Shown here in pieces: positions 8,932-17,383 of a stretch of DNA of 64,000 nucleotides. The DNA comes from Bacillota bacterium (GTDB lineage: Bacteria; Bacillota; Clostridia; Acetivibrionales; JAEZXR01). Where the stretch lies: contig JAEZXR010000073.1 in NCBI GenBank assembly GCA_023419605.1, forward strand, positions 16,060 to 80,059. Direction: 5' to 3'. Each line of letters begins with the position of its first letter. The first letter of the stretch is position 1. The notes under the pieces were generated by a model. The model was given only the letters and a program-made list of their open reading frames with translations. It did not search any database and had not been told where the DNA came from. A program made the translations under genes and the position numbers.

Positions 8932-10272
8932 GTGAAGGAAAAAAACAAGGGTAAAGTAATAGAAGTGCAATGTGTGCTGCCGGAAAGTATCGCAGAAGAA
9001 GCAGGAATTGAATCCGGAGACAAGATTCTCTCCATCAATGGCAGGGAGATCGAAGATATATTTGACTATCGCTTTCTTATTGCTGAAGAGGAACTTCTTC
9101 TGGAGGTTCAGAAGGAAGATGGCGACATCTGGGAAATAGAAATCGAGAAGGAACAGTATGAGGACATTGGAATCGAGTTCGAAAATTCCATGTTGGACGA
9201 TGCAAAAAGCTGTACCAATCAATGTATTTTTTGTTTTATCGATCAGCTGCCAGAAGGAATGAGAGACACGCTGTACTTTAAGGATGATGATTCCAGACTG
9301 TCTTTCCTTATGGGGAACTATGTGACCCTGACCAATATGAAGGATAGCGATATCGATCGAATTATAAAATACCACATGTCGCCCATCAATGTATCCGTAC
9401 ACACAACCAACCCGGAGCTCAGAGAGCGGATGTTAAAAAACAGGTTTGCCGGGAATGTCATGAACCGAATTCAAAGACTGGTGGATGCAGGAATCACAGT
9501 GAATTGCCAGATTGTTTCCTGTAGAGGAGTGAATGATGGCGCTGAGCTGGACAGAAGCATTCAGGACCTTGTCGGGATGTACCCGGGAGTCAGCAGTATC
9601 TCCATTGTACCGGTAGGTATTACAAGACATAGAGAAGGGTTGGCCCGGTTGATACCCTACGACCGTCAGTCTTCCTCTCAACTCATTGACCAGGTGGAGG
9701 AATGGCAGCAAAGGTACCTGGAGCGGTATCAATCCAGAGTCGTATACATTGCCGATGAGTTTTACATTATGGCAGGGAGGAAACTTCCCGGATATAAGGA
9801 TTATGAAGATTTTCCCCAAATTGAAAATGGAGTTGGCCTGGTTGCTGTTTTACAGCATGAGGTCTATGAATACCTTAAAGAAGGGGAAGGTTTGAGTAGG
9901 ACGGAGAAAAAGCGGAGCATCAGTATTGCAACCGGAGTTTCCGCTCATCGCTTCATCAAAGAGTTGGCAAAGGCTGTAGAGCAAAAGTTTGCTCATGTTA
10001 GAGTGAATGTATTTGAAATAAAAAATAATTATTTTGGAGAGAATGTTACTGTAACGGGCTTATTGACAGGTACGGACCTGGTCTCGCAGCTTTCAGGCAG
10101 GGAACTGGGAGAAGAACTGTTACTCTGCAAATCCATGTTGCGATCGGGAGAGAGTGTGCTCCTGGATGATTATACCATAGAAACGCTGGAGCAAAAATTG
10201 AATATCAAAATAACCCCAGTGGAAAACAACGGAAAAGACTTTGTTGAAAAGATACTGGGAATCGAGATATAA
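8932..10272 (+). CDS. DUF512 radical-SAM-like Fe-S protein with PDZ domain
   Basis: The GTG at 8932 lies seven bases after AGGAGGT and gives 446 residues. The N-terminus is a PDZ-like domain (PESIAEEAGIESGDKILSIN). A cysteine cluster of the CxxxCxxC type follows (CTNQCIFCF, about residues 92-100), then an elongated region with SVHTTNPELRERML and VNCQIVSCRGVND typical of radical SAM barrels; the C-terminal part is DUF512. The family is widespread in Clostridia, often beside der as here. Function is unknown. Reading upstream to 8872 would overlap the rpmF terminator. Confidence 0.85.
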   Translation: MKEKNKGKVIEVQCVLPESIAEEAGIESGDKILSINGREIEDIFDYRFLIAEEELLLEVQKEDGDIWEIEIEKEQYEDIGIEFENSMLDDAKSCTNQCIFCFIDQLPEGMRDTLYFKDDDSRLSFLMGNYVTLTNMKDSDIDRIIKYHMSPINVSVHTTNPELRERMLKNRFAGNVMNRIQRLVDAGITVNCQIVSCRGVNDGAELDRSIQDLVGMYPGVSSISIVPVGITRHREGLARLIPYDRQSSSQLIDQVEEWQQRYLERYQSRVVYIADEFYIMAGRKLPGYKDYEDFPQIENGVGLVAVLQHEVYEYLKEGEGLSRTEKKRSISIATGVSAHRFIKELAKAVEQKFAHVRVNVFEIKNNYFGENVTVTGLLTGTDLVSQLSGRELGEELLLCKSMLRSGESVLLDDYTIETLEQKLNIKITPVENNGKDFVEKILGIEI

Positions 10273-10302
10273 TAGAAGGACAGAATTGTGAATGCGGTAC
10301 TG

Positions 10303-10390
10303 GTTATCAGTTCTTAGCTGCCGGTTGGTTTGGGGGTGCTCCCTGTAAACCGGGAACCGGCGGCAAGGAACCAGGAACAGTTTTGATAAC
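10303..10390 (+). promoter_or_regulatory. Nested inverted repeat just before der
   Basis: An 88-nt stretch between the DUF512 gene and der can fold back on itself in layers: GTTATCA with TGATAAC at the ends, a GCCGGTT/AACCGGC stem inside, and GGTTT with AAACC closest to the centre. It stops five bases before the AGGAGGT of der, so its folding could affect der translation or transcript processing. No T-run follows, which argues against a plain terminator. Confidence 0.4.
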
Positions 10391-10407
10391 TAAAGGAGGT
10401 AGAAGAT

Positions 10408-11730
10408 TTGGCAAAGCCGATAGTTGCGGTAGTTGGAAGACCGAATGTAGGGAAGTCTACTTTTTTCAACTATGTCGCAGGAAAACGTATATCCATTGTA
10501 GAGGATACACCGGGTGTAACTCGTGACAGGATCTATACGGAAGTTGAATGGAGAGGGAGAAAATTTACCCTGATTGATACAGGGGGTATTGAACCTTACT
10601 CTGAAGATCAGATCATGCAGCAGATGAAAAGGCAGGCAGAGGTAGCCATCGAGACTGCGGATGTTATTATTTTCATGGTAGATGCTAAAGATGGAATGAC
10701 TGCTTCCGATAAGGAAGTGGCTACACTGCTGCGGAAGGCGAACAAACCGGTTATACTCACAGTGAATAAGGTGGACCGGGTAGGTGAAATGCCTGCGGAA
10801 TGCTATGAATTTTATAATCTTGGCATTGGTGATCTGATGGCGATATCCTCCGTACACGGTCTCGGGATGGGAGACCTGCTGGATGAGGTATATAAGCACT
10901 TCCCGGAAGTGGATCAGGATGATTACGACGAGAATGTCATAAAAGTTGCTGTAATAGGGAAACCGAATGCAGGGAAGTCCTCTTTAATTAATAAAATCCT
11001 GGGTGAAGACAGGGTCATTGTAAGCGATGTGGCTGGAACCACAAGAGATGCCATTGATACTTATTTTAAATACGGAGAGGATGAATATGTGTTTATTGAT
11101 ACTGCCGGTATTCGAAGGAAAAGTAAAATCCATGAGAATATTGAGCGGTACAGTACGCTTCGTTCCTGGACGGCGATTGAGAGGGCTGATGTATGCCTGA
11201 TTTTGATTGACGCTGAGGATGGTGTTACGGAACAGGATACGAAAATTGCGGGTTATGCCCACGATCAGGGAAAGGCTTGCATTATTGTAGTCAACAAATG
11301 GGATCTCATAGAAAAGGAAACCGGAACCCTGGAAGAGTACAGGAAAGTGGTACATGAAAAGCTTGGCTTCATGACGTATGCACCGGTAGTGTTTATATCG
11401 GCGAAAACAGGACAGAGAGTCAACAAACTCTTTGAGTTGATCAAATATGTGGACAATCAGGCTGCTCTCAGGATCTCAACCGGGATGCTCAATGATTTGG
11501 TAGGCGAAGCCGTAGCTATGGTTCAGCCGCCTTCCGATAAGGGAAAGAGGCTAAAAATATACTACATGACGCAGGCTGCTGTAAAACCCCCGACCTTTGT
11601 TATTTTTGTAAACAATATAGAACTGCTGCACTATTCCTACGTAAGGTATCTTGAAAACCACCTTAGAAAGAGTTTTGGGTTTGAGGGTACTCCGATTCGC
11701 TTTATTCATAGAGAGAAAGGTGATGAGTAA
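10408..11730 (+). CDS. der: Ribosome biogenesis GTPase Der (EngA)
   Basis: A 440-residue protein with two tandem G domains and a KH-like C-terminus, the architecture unique to Der. The two P-loops read GRPNVGKSTF (about residue 9) and GKPNAGKSSL (about residue 183); DTPG/DTAG and NKVD/NKWD motifs follow each in order. It acts in maturation of the 50S subunit. The start is TTG at 10408 after AGGAGGT. It is followed by plsY and gpsA, a conserved clostridial order. Confidence 0.95.
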   Translation: MAKPIVAVVGRPNVGKSTFFNYVAGKRISIVEDTPGVTRDRIYTEVEWRGRKFTLIDTGGIEPYSEDQIMQQMKRQAEVAIETADVIIFMVDAKDGMTASDKEVATLLRKANKPVILTVNKVDRVGEMPAECYEFYNLGIGDLMAISSVHGLGMGDLLDEVYKHFPEVDQDDYDENVIKVAVIGKPNAGKSSLINKILGEDRVIVSDVAGTTRDAIDTYFKYGEDEYVFIDTAGIRRKSKIHENIERYSTLRSWTAIERADVCLILIDAEDGVTEQDTKIAGYAHDQGKACIIVVNKWDLIEKETGTLEEYRKVVHEKLGFMTYAPVVFISAKTGQRVNKLFELIKYVDNQAALRISTGMLNDLVGEAVAMVQPPSDKGKRLKIYYMTQAAVKPPTFVIFVNNIELLHYSYVRYLENHLRKSFGFEGTPIRFIHREKGDE

Positions 11731-11816
11731 TAGAAACGTTACCGGCTGCTTTGTAATTTCCAAAGACCGGTAGTTGTCAGATGACAATGCTCTTACTTTA
11801 TGGGGAGGTTATATAG

Positions 11817-12419
11817 ATGGAAATCGTGAAATTGATTTTGACCGGGGTCATCGGATATCTTCTGGGAAGCGCCAATACTTCACTGATTGTAGGAAAATTT
11901 TATGGTATGGACGTAAGAAAGCATGGAAGTGGAAATGCCGGAGCCACAAACACATTAAGAACTCTTGGCAAAACCGCAGCTGCCCTGGTAGGAATTGGCG
12001 ATGTATTGAAAGGTGTTATTGCCTGCTTGATCGGCCAGCTCATAACAGGAGACACCAGTGGTCTGATGCTGGGGGGCGTGGGTGCCATTGCAGGTCATAA
12101 TTGGCCCTTATACTTCGGTTTTAAGGGCGGTAAAGGAATCTTTACATCCTTTGCAGTTGCACTGATGATGGATTGGAAAATCGGGCTGATTCTGCTAGGG
12201 ATCTTTGTCATTCTTGTTGCTGTTACAAGATACGTTTCACTGGGTTCTGTTGTTGGCTCTGCATTATTTCCTGTGCTTGGACTGGCTTTCAATAGAGGAA
12301 CGCAGTTTGTAGTCTTTGCACTAATTCTGGCTATCATTGCTATATGCAGACATCGTGGAAACATAGAGCGTCTGGTAAAAGGGACGGAAGCAAAACTCGG
12401 AAGCAAAAAGAGCAATTGA
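11817..12419 (+). CDS. plsY: Glycerol-3-phosphate acyltransferase PlsY
   Basis: A 200-residue integral membrane protein with several hydrophobic helices. The PlsY signatures are present: GSANTSLIVGKFYGMDVRKH, GSGNAGATNTLRTLG and GFKGGKGIFTSF. It transfers the acyl group from acyl phosphate to glycerol-3-phosphate, the first step of phospholipid synthesis; gpsA next door makes that substrate. The final codons and stop fall inside a low-complexity repeat (12411-12483). Confidence 0.95.
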   Translation: MEIVKLILTGVIGYLLGSANTSLIVGKFYGMDVRKHGSGNAGATNTLRTLGKTAAALVGIGDVLKGVIACLIGQLITGDTSGLMLGGVGAIAGHNWPLYFGFKGGKGIFTSFAVALMMDWKIGLILLGIFVILVAVTRYVSLGSVVGSALFPVLGLAFNRGTQFVVFALILAIIAICRHRGNIERLVKGTEAKLGSKKSN

Positions 12420-12483
12420 GAATTGATGAGCTGTTTCTACAGAACATTTTAATTTTCAATTCTCCATTTTCCATTTTCAATTA
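12411..12483. repeat. Low-complexity CAATT/TTCAATT repeat at the plsY 3' end
   Basis: The stretch begins with CAATTGAGAATTG over the plsY stop and ends with runs of ATTTTCAATTCTCC and CCATTTTCAATT, forming an imperfect inverted repeat. A related element lies between dxr and rseP (54130-54276). Confidence 0.55.
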
Positions 12484-12500
12484 CTACACGGGAGGTTATT

Positions 12501-13523
12501 ATGGGAATAAAGGTTTCAGTTATTGGAGCAGGCAGCATGGGAACCGCAGTTTCGGTTCTTTTATCCAAGAATGGACATGATGTTGTGATGTGGTCCTTCC
12601 TGAAAGAGGAAGTGGATATGATAAATAGCCTGAGAGAGCAAAAGGATAAACTTCCCGGCGTCCGGGTTCCTGAAAATGTTGTTTGTACAAACGATCTTGA
12701 AGAGTCTCTTCGAGATGCGGAAATGGTTGTAATGGTCATTCCCTCTCAAACCATACGGCAAAATGCCAGAGCCATTTCCAAGTACATAACCGATCGAAAA
12801 ATATTTGCCTGCTTTTCAAAGGGGCTGGAAGACGGAACAGGGCTAAGGTTGTCCGAAGTGATAAAACAAGAGATTCCGCAGGCTGTTCCCGTAGCTCTTT
12901 CGGGTCCCTGCCATGCGGAAGAGTTGGGAAAGGGCATACCCTCCGCCTATGTGGCAGCCTGTGAGGATATCAGTATAGCGGAATATGTACAGGATGTATT
13001 CATGTCGCCGGGCTTCAGAGTATATACCAATCCCGATATTGTGGGTGTAGAGCTGGGAGGAGCCATAAAAAATGTAATCGCCCTATGCGCCGGAATTTCC
13101 GATGGATTGGGTTATGGCGATAATACCAAGGCGGCTCTGATGACCCGGGGATTAACGGAGATTACACGCCTGGGAGTGGCTATGGGAGCTAAAAAGCAAA
13201 CATTTGCAGGACTTGCAGGGGTTGGTGATTTGATTGTTACCTGTACCAGTATGCACAGCAGAAACCGGCGGGCGGGAATTCTCATCGGACAGGGTAAAAC
13301 ATTGCAGGAAACGCTGGATGAAATAAAGATGGTGGTAGAAGGTGTAACAACCACGAAAGCTGCTTACCAGCTGGCTGTGAAGATGGATATCTCAATGCCC
13401 ATTACGACGGAGGCCTACAATATTCTTTTTAATGGAAAAGATGCGAGGGAAGCGGTTGTCTCTCTAATGTCCAGGGACAAGAAACATGAAATTGAAGAGG
13501 TTTACCAGAATAGCCTCTGGTAA
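12501..13523 (+). CDS. gpsA: Glycerol-3-phosphate dehydrogenase [NAD(P)+]
   Basis: A 340-residue dehydrogenase that reduces dihydroxyacetone phosphate to sn-glycerol-3-phosphate. The Rossmann motif reads VIGAGSMGTAVSVLLSKNG at the N-terminus. Other family motifs are ALSGPCHAEE, VELGGAIKNVIALCAGI (with the catalytic lysine) and TFAGLAGVGDLIVTCTS. The ATG follows GGGAGG. It supplies PlsY, encoded 81 bp upstream, with its acceptor. Confidence 0.96.
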   Translation: MGIKVSVIGAGSMGTAVSVLLSKNGHDVVMWSFLKEEVDMINSLREQKDKLPGVRVPENVVCTNDLEESLRDAEMVVMVIPSQTIRQNARAISKYITDRKIFACFSKGLEDGTGLRLSEVIKQEIPQAVPVALSGPCHAEELGKGIPSAYVAACEDISIAEYVQDVFMSPGFRVYTNPDIVGVELGGAIKNVIALCAGISDGLGYGDNTKAALMTRGLTEITRLGVAMGAKKQTFAGLAGVGDLIVTCTSMHSRNRRAGILIGQGKTLQETLDEIKMVVEGVTTTKAAYQLAVKMDISMPITTEAYNILFNGKDAREAVVSLMSRDKKHEIEEVYQNSLW

Positions 13524-13539
13524 AAGGTAAAAAGTGCGA

Positions 13540-13568
13540 AAGTGAGCGGAAAACTGCTCACTTTTTTT
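13540..13568 (+). terminator. Rho-independent terminator after gpsA
   Basis: AGTGAGC and GCTCACT enclose a GGAAAACT loop and are followed by TTTTTTT. Confidence 0.9.
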
Positions 13569-13685
13569 ATTTATTTTTTTGTTCTAGGAAGGAAAAATGG
13601 TAAATATAATTATATTGAGTACAAGGTGATGTTGTACATATATTGGCCGTAAAGGCTGTCGTAATAAAACAAGGGGGGTTTGCGG

Positions 13686-15164
13686 GTGGAAAAGCACAAC
13701 ATATACCAGCAAATAGCTGAAAGGACGCAAGGAGATATTTACATAGGAGTGGTAGGTCCTGTTAGAACGGGTAAATCAACCTTCATAAAGAAATTTATGG
13801 ACCTGTTGGTGATACCCAATATCGAAAATGGATACCGCAGGGAGAGGGCCAAGGATGAACTTCCCCAGAGTGCCACAGGACGTACTATCATGACAACAGA
13901 ACCGAAGTTTATACCCAATGAGGCGGCGGAAATCATTATCGATGAAAATGTACAGCTAAAGGTACGGCTTGTGGACTGCGTTGGATACCTGGTAAAAGGT
14001 GCTCTTGGGCACATGGAAAACAACGCACCGCGTATGGTAACAACACCTTGGTTCGATCATCAGATTCCTTTTGAGGAAGCGGCTGAAATCGGTACGCGTA
14101 AGGTAATCAACGAACACTCCACCATTGGTCTTGTTGTTGTTACGGATGGCAGTATAACTGATCTGACCCGGGAAGAATACCTGGAAGCGGAGGAACGGGT
14201 TATCAGTGAGCTGAAAAGGATTAATAAACCCTTTATAATCCTTCTGAACTCTACAAAACCCTTTGACAGTGAAACCGTAAGGCTGAAAGAGGAATTGGAG
14301 GTCAAGTACTCGACGCCTGTTATCAACACCAATTGTGCGCAGCTTAGAATTGAAGACGTGCATACTATCATGGAAAGGGTACTGTTTGAATTTCCTGTTT
14401 GCGAAATCGGGGTAAATATCCCCCGATGGATAGAAGCCCTTGAGGATGACCACTGGCTCAAGGTGGATACTATCAATGCCATTCGGGATACTTTTAAAAA
14501 TGTAAGGAAAATCCGGGAGGTAAAATCAGCAGTCGGAGATTTTTCCGACTATGATTTCATTAAGAAGGCTTACGTCGACAGGATTAACCTGGGCGAAGGC
14601 GATATATTGGTTGACTTGAGTGCGGCAGACGGACTGTTCTACCGGATACTCAGTGAATCTACAGGTCTTGAAATCGAAGGTGAACATAAGCTCATGAGCC
14701 TGATGCGAGACCTGGCCAGAATTAAGAAGGAATATGAAAAAGTGGAATTTGCACTGCATGAAGTTAAATTGAAGGGCTACGGTATTGTAACTCCGCAGAT
14801 GGAGGAAATGTCTCTGGAGGAACCCGAAATTGTGAAGCAGGGCAGCCGGTTTGGCGTTAAGCTGCGTGCCAGCGCTCCTTCCATCCACCTGATTCGTGCA
14901 GATATAGAAACGGAAATTGCTCCGTTGGTAGGAACCGAAAAGCAATCGGAAGAGCTTGTAAATTACTTGCTGAGAGAGTTTGAAAACGATCCGAGAAAGA
15001 TATGGGAATCCAATATCTTCGGAAAATCCTTGCATGAGCTGGTCAGCGAAGGCCTCCACAATAAACTCTACAGGATGCCGGAGGATGCACAGCTGAAACT
15101 CCAGGAAACTTTGCAGAAGATCATCAATGAAGGCAGCGGCGGGTTGATTTGCATAATATTATAA
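13686..15164 (+). CDS. spoIVA: Stage IV sporulation protein A
   Basis: From the GTG at 13686 the product is 492 residues, the same length as B. subtilis SpoIVA. The Walker A motif GVVGPVRTGKSTF and the flanking KKFMDLLVIPNI and DELPQSATGRTIMTTEPKF are family hallmarks, and the C-terminus ends in GSGGLICIIL. SpoIVA is an ATPase that polymerises on the mother-cell face of the outer forespore membrane as the base layer of the spore coat. AAGGGGGG lies upstream. A CATATATT sequence about 45 bp before the start resembles a sigma-E -10, but no convincing -35 was found at the right distance. Confidence 0.97.
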   Translation: MEKHNIYQQIAERTQGDIYIGVVGPVRTGKSTFIKKFMDLLVIPNIENGYRRERAKDELPQSATGRTIMTTEPKFIPNEAAEIIIDENVQLKVRLVDCVGYLVKGALGHMENNAPRMVTTPWFDHQIPFEEAAEIGTRKVINEHSTIGLVVVTDGSITDLTREEYLEAEERVISELKRINKPFIILLNSTKPFDSETVRLKEELEVKYSTPVINTNCAQLRIEDVHTIMERVLFEFPVCEIGVNIPRWIEALEDDHWLKVDTINAIRDTFKNVRKIREVKSAVGDFSDYDFIKKAYVDRINLGEGDILVDLSAADGLFYRILSESTGLEIEGEHKLMSLMRDLARIKKEYEKVEFALHEVKLKGYGIVTPQMEEMSLEEPEIVKQGSRFGVKLRASAPSIHLIRADIETEIAPLVGTEKQSEELVNYLLREFENDPRKIWESNIFGKSLHELVSEGLHNKLYRMPEDAQLKLQETLQKIINEGSGGLICIIL

Positions 15165-15174
15165 ATATAAAAAG

Positions 15175-15204
15175 GAAAGGTCTGTGCGGACCTTTCTTTT
15201 TTTG
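15175..15204 (+). terminator. Rho-independent terminator after spoIVA
   Basis: GAAAGGTC and GACCTTTC enclose TGTGCG and are followed by a run of eight T. Confidence 0.92.
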
Positions 15205-15391
15205 TTTGTCTCTGCTGCCGATATAAAATAAAACCGTATAAAAGGATAGGCGGACAAAGTAATTGATCTATGTATTTTTACGGTATAGAGGGGCTGTATA
15301 ATTTATGTATAAATTTTCACAAAGTATGTTTTTATACAAAAACTTTTGTGATATACTAAACAGCATATGAACTTGCATTAGGAGGATCAAT

Positions 15392-17134
15392 ATGGATAGT
15401 ATGAAAAGCTACAAATTTTGGTTGGAAAATGAATATTTTGATAAAGACACAAAGGAAGAACTGAAGGGCATCGAGAACGATCCCAAAGAAATTGAGGAAA
15501 GGTTCTATCGGGATTTGGAGTTCGGAACAGGCGGGCTTCGAGGCATCATCGGTGCGGGTACCAATAGAATAAATATTTATACAGTTCGAAAAGCATCCCA
15601 GGGATTGGCCAATTACATAGCAAGGCAGGGGGGAGAAGCAAAGCGGAGAGGGATTGCTATTGCCTATGATTCCCGCTTTAAGTCACCGGAATTTTCCCTG
15701 GAAGCCGCCAAGGTTTTTGCAGGCAATGGCATCAAGGCCTATCTATTTGATGAATTACGGCCTACGCCCGAGCTTTCCTTTGCTGTCAGGTATTTTGGTG
15801 CCATTGCGGGAATTGTAGTTACTGCCAGCCACAATCCAAAGGAATATAACGGGTACAAGGTGTATGGTGAAGATGGAGGCCAGCTGCCGTTGGATGCCTC
15901 CACAGCGGTCCTGGAGGAAATCAATAAAATTACGGATATCACAACAGTCAGTGTAATGGAAAAGGAGGAAGCCATCAAGGAAGGGTTGCTTCAAATCATC
16001 GGAGCGGAAGTAGACGATGCGTACATAGCAAAGCTTAAAACCTTAACCATTAACCCGGATATAGCAGCAAAAGTCGGTGATAATTTTAAAATCATCTATA
16101 CTCCCATTCACGGTACCGGAAATAAGCCTGTACGCCGGATATTGGAGGAAATTGGCTTTAAGAATGTGATTGTGGTAAAAGAGCAGGAAAAACCGGATCC
16201 GGCATTTTCCACAGTAAAATCGCCAAACCCGGAAGAGAAGGACGCCTTCAAAATTGCTATTGAGTTGGCTAAAAAGGAGGACGTCGATCTCATTATCGGC
16301 TCGGACCCGGACTGCGACAGAGTTGGTGTAGTGGTAAGAAATGCAGAAGGAGAATACGTGGTTTTAACAGGAAATCAAACGGGCTGTTTGCTGCTGGAAT
16401 ACATCCTGTCACAGAAGAAGGAAAAAGGAACGCTTCCGTCCAATGGCTTCGTAGTAAAGACCATTGTAACAACGGAACTTTCAAGGGCTATTGCAAAGCA
16501 TTATGATATAGAACTGGTAGAAGTTCTTACAGGCTTCAAATTTATCGGGGAACAGATCAAGCTCCAGGATGAGTTTGGCAGCAAGAAATATCTCTTTGGG
16601 TTTGAAGAAAGCTACGGTTATCTGGCGGGAACCTTTGTTAGGGATAAGGATGGCGTAGTGGCCAGTATGCTCATCGCTGAAATGGCGGCTTACTACAAGT
16701 CCAGAAATATGTCGCTGTATGAAGGCCTCCAGGAAATCTTCCGGAAATATGGATATTCCCTGGAAGGAATTAATTCCTTTACGCTGGCAGGAAAAGAGGG
16801 CGTGGAAAAGATTAAAGGAGCCATGGAAAGACTCCGTCTTGATAAGCCGCAAAACATTAATGGTTCTGAAGCCGCTGCTGTAAGAGACTACCTGGTGGGC
16901 GAACGTGTAGATTTTGCCGCAGGAGAGAAATCAGCACTGACCTTGCCGGAATCCGATGTTTTATATTTTGAAATGAAGGACGGTTCCTGGTTCTGTATAA
17001 GACCTTCAGGTACAGAGCCAAAAATTAAAATATATTATGGGGTATCCGCAGACACTTTCAATAACGCAGATAATAAGTTGAAAGTTCTCCAGGAGAATGT
17101 GCTCTCTATGGTTAAGCCGCTGCTTTATAGCTAA
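15392..17134 (+). CDS. pgcA: Alpha-phosphoglucomutase / phosphomannomutase
   Basis: A 580-residue alpha-D-phosphohexomutase. The active-site phosphoserine loop is TASHNPKEYNGYKVYGEDGGQ in part (about residue 145), the metal loop is GSDPDCDRVG, the sugar-binding loop is GFEESYGYL, and the phosphate-binding loop near the end is RPSGTEPKIKIYYG. It interconverts glucose-1-phosphate and glucose-6-phosphate and so feeds UDP-glucose and glycogen routes. The start ATG follows AGGAGG. Length fits the PgcA/PGM2-like subgroup of Firmicutes. A TCACAAAG/CTTTTGTGA imperfect dyad upstream (about 15317-15344) could be an operator, but no regulator can be named. Confidence 0.93.
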   Translation: MDSMKSYKFWLENEYFDKDTKEELKGIENDPKEIEERFYRDLEFGTGGLRGIIGAGTNRINIYTVRKASQGLANYIARQGGEAKRRGIAIAYDSRFKSPEFSLEAAKVFAGNGIKAYLFDELRPTPELSFAVRYFGAIAGIVVTASHNPKEYNGYKVYGEDGGQLPLDASTAVLEEINKITDITTVSVMEKEEAIKEGLLQIIGAEVDDAYIAKLKTLTINPDIAAKVGDNFKIIYTPIHGTGNKPVRRILEEIGFKNVIVVKEQEKPDPAFSTVKSPNPEEKDAFKIAIELAKKEDVDLIIGSDPDCDRVGVVVRNAEGEYVVLTGNQTGCLLLEYILSQKKEKGTLPSNGFVVKTIVTTELSRAIAKHYDIELVEVLTGFKFIGEQIKLQDEFGSKKYLFGFEESYGYLAGTFVRDKDGVVASMLIAEMAAYYKSRNMSLYEGLQEIFRKYGYSLEGINSFTLAGKEGVEKIKGAMERLRLDKPQNINGSEAAAVRDYLVGERVDFAAGEKSALTLPESDVLYFEMKDGSWFCIRPSGTEPKIKIYYGVSADTFNNADNKLKVLQENVLSMVKPLLYS

Positions 17135-17187
17135 GGAAGAGTGAAAATACTCCTGATCCGGAGTGAAACTCAGAAATTGAAATTTAA

Positions 17188-17243
17188 GGCGCTAGGCCTC
17201 AGGTCTAGTGCCTTTTTAGGTCTGTGGACCTAAAAAGGCACTA
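17188..17243 (+). terminator. Overlapping hairpins after pgcA
   Basis: The first hairpin (17188-17212, loop TCA) is followed by TTTTT and looks like the pgcA terminator. Its 3' arm is also the start of a second, perfect 17-bp hairpin (17206-17222 with 17227-17243, loop TGTG). Both cannot form at once. Confidence 0.7.
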
Positions 17244-17287
17244 ATCAATGAAAAATGTCAATTTTATGCAGGAAATATATTGAAAAA

Positions 17288-17294
17288 TGTCGAA
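17288..17294 (+). promoter_or_regulatory. Exact Spo0A box upstream of the HD-GYP gene
   Basis: TGTCGAA matches the Spo0A-box consensus. It ends an 11-bp direct repeat, TGAAAAATGTC, whose copies begin at 17249 and 17281, three helical turns apart; the first copy continues as TGTCAAT. The site is 90 bp ahead of the HD-GYP start. A seven-base match can occur by chance; the paired spacing is the better argument. Confidence 0.4.
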
Positions 17295-17383
17295 TTATAA
17301 CACTTATCTTTAGGGAAAATACACAGATGCTCAAAAAGAAATAAGACTTCAGCACTAGAATGGAAGGTCCGTAGGAGGATATA

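Noticed and set aside
13639..13660. A full sigma-E promoter before spoIVA
   Set aside because: A CATATATT -10-like element is present, but the nearest ATATT -35-like sequence is about 20 bp away instead of about 14.
17188..17294. A cyclic-di-GMP riboswitch before the HD-GYP gene
   Set aside because: The conserved GEMM core sequences are not present; only hairpins and repeats are seen.
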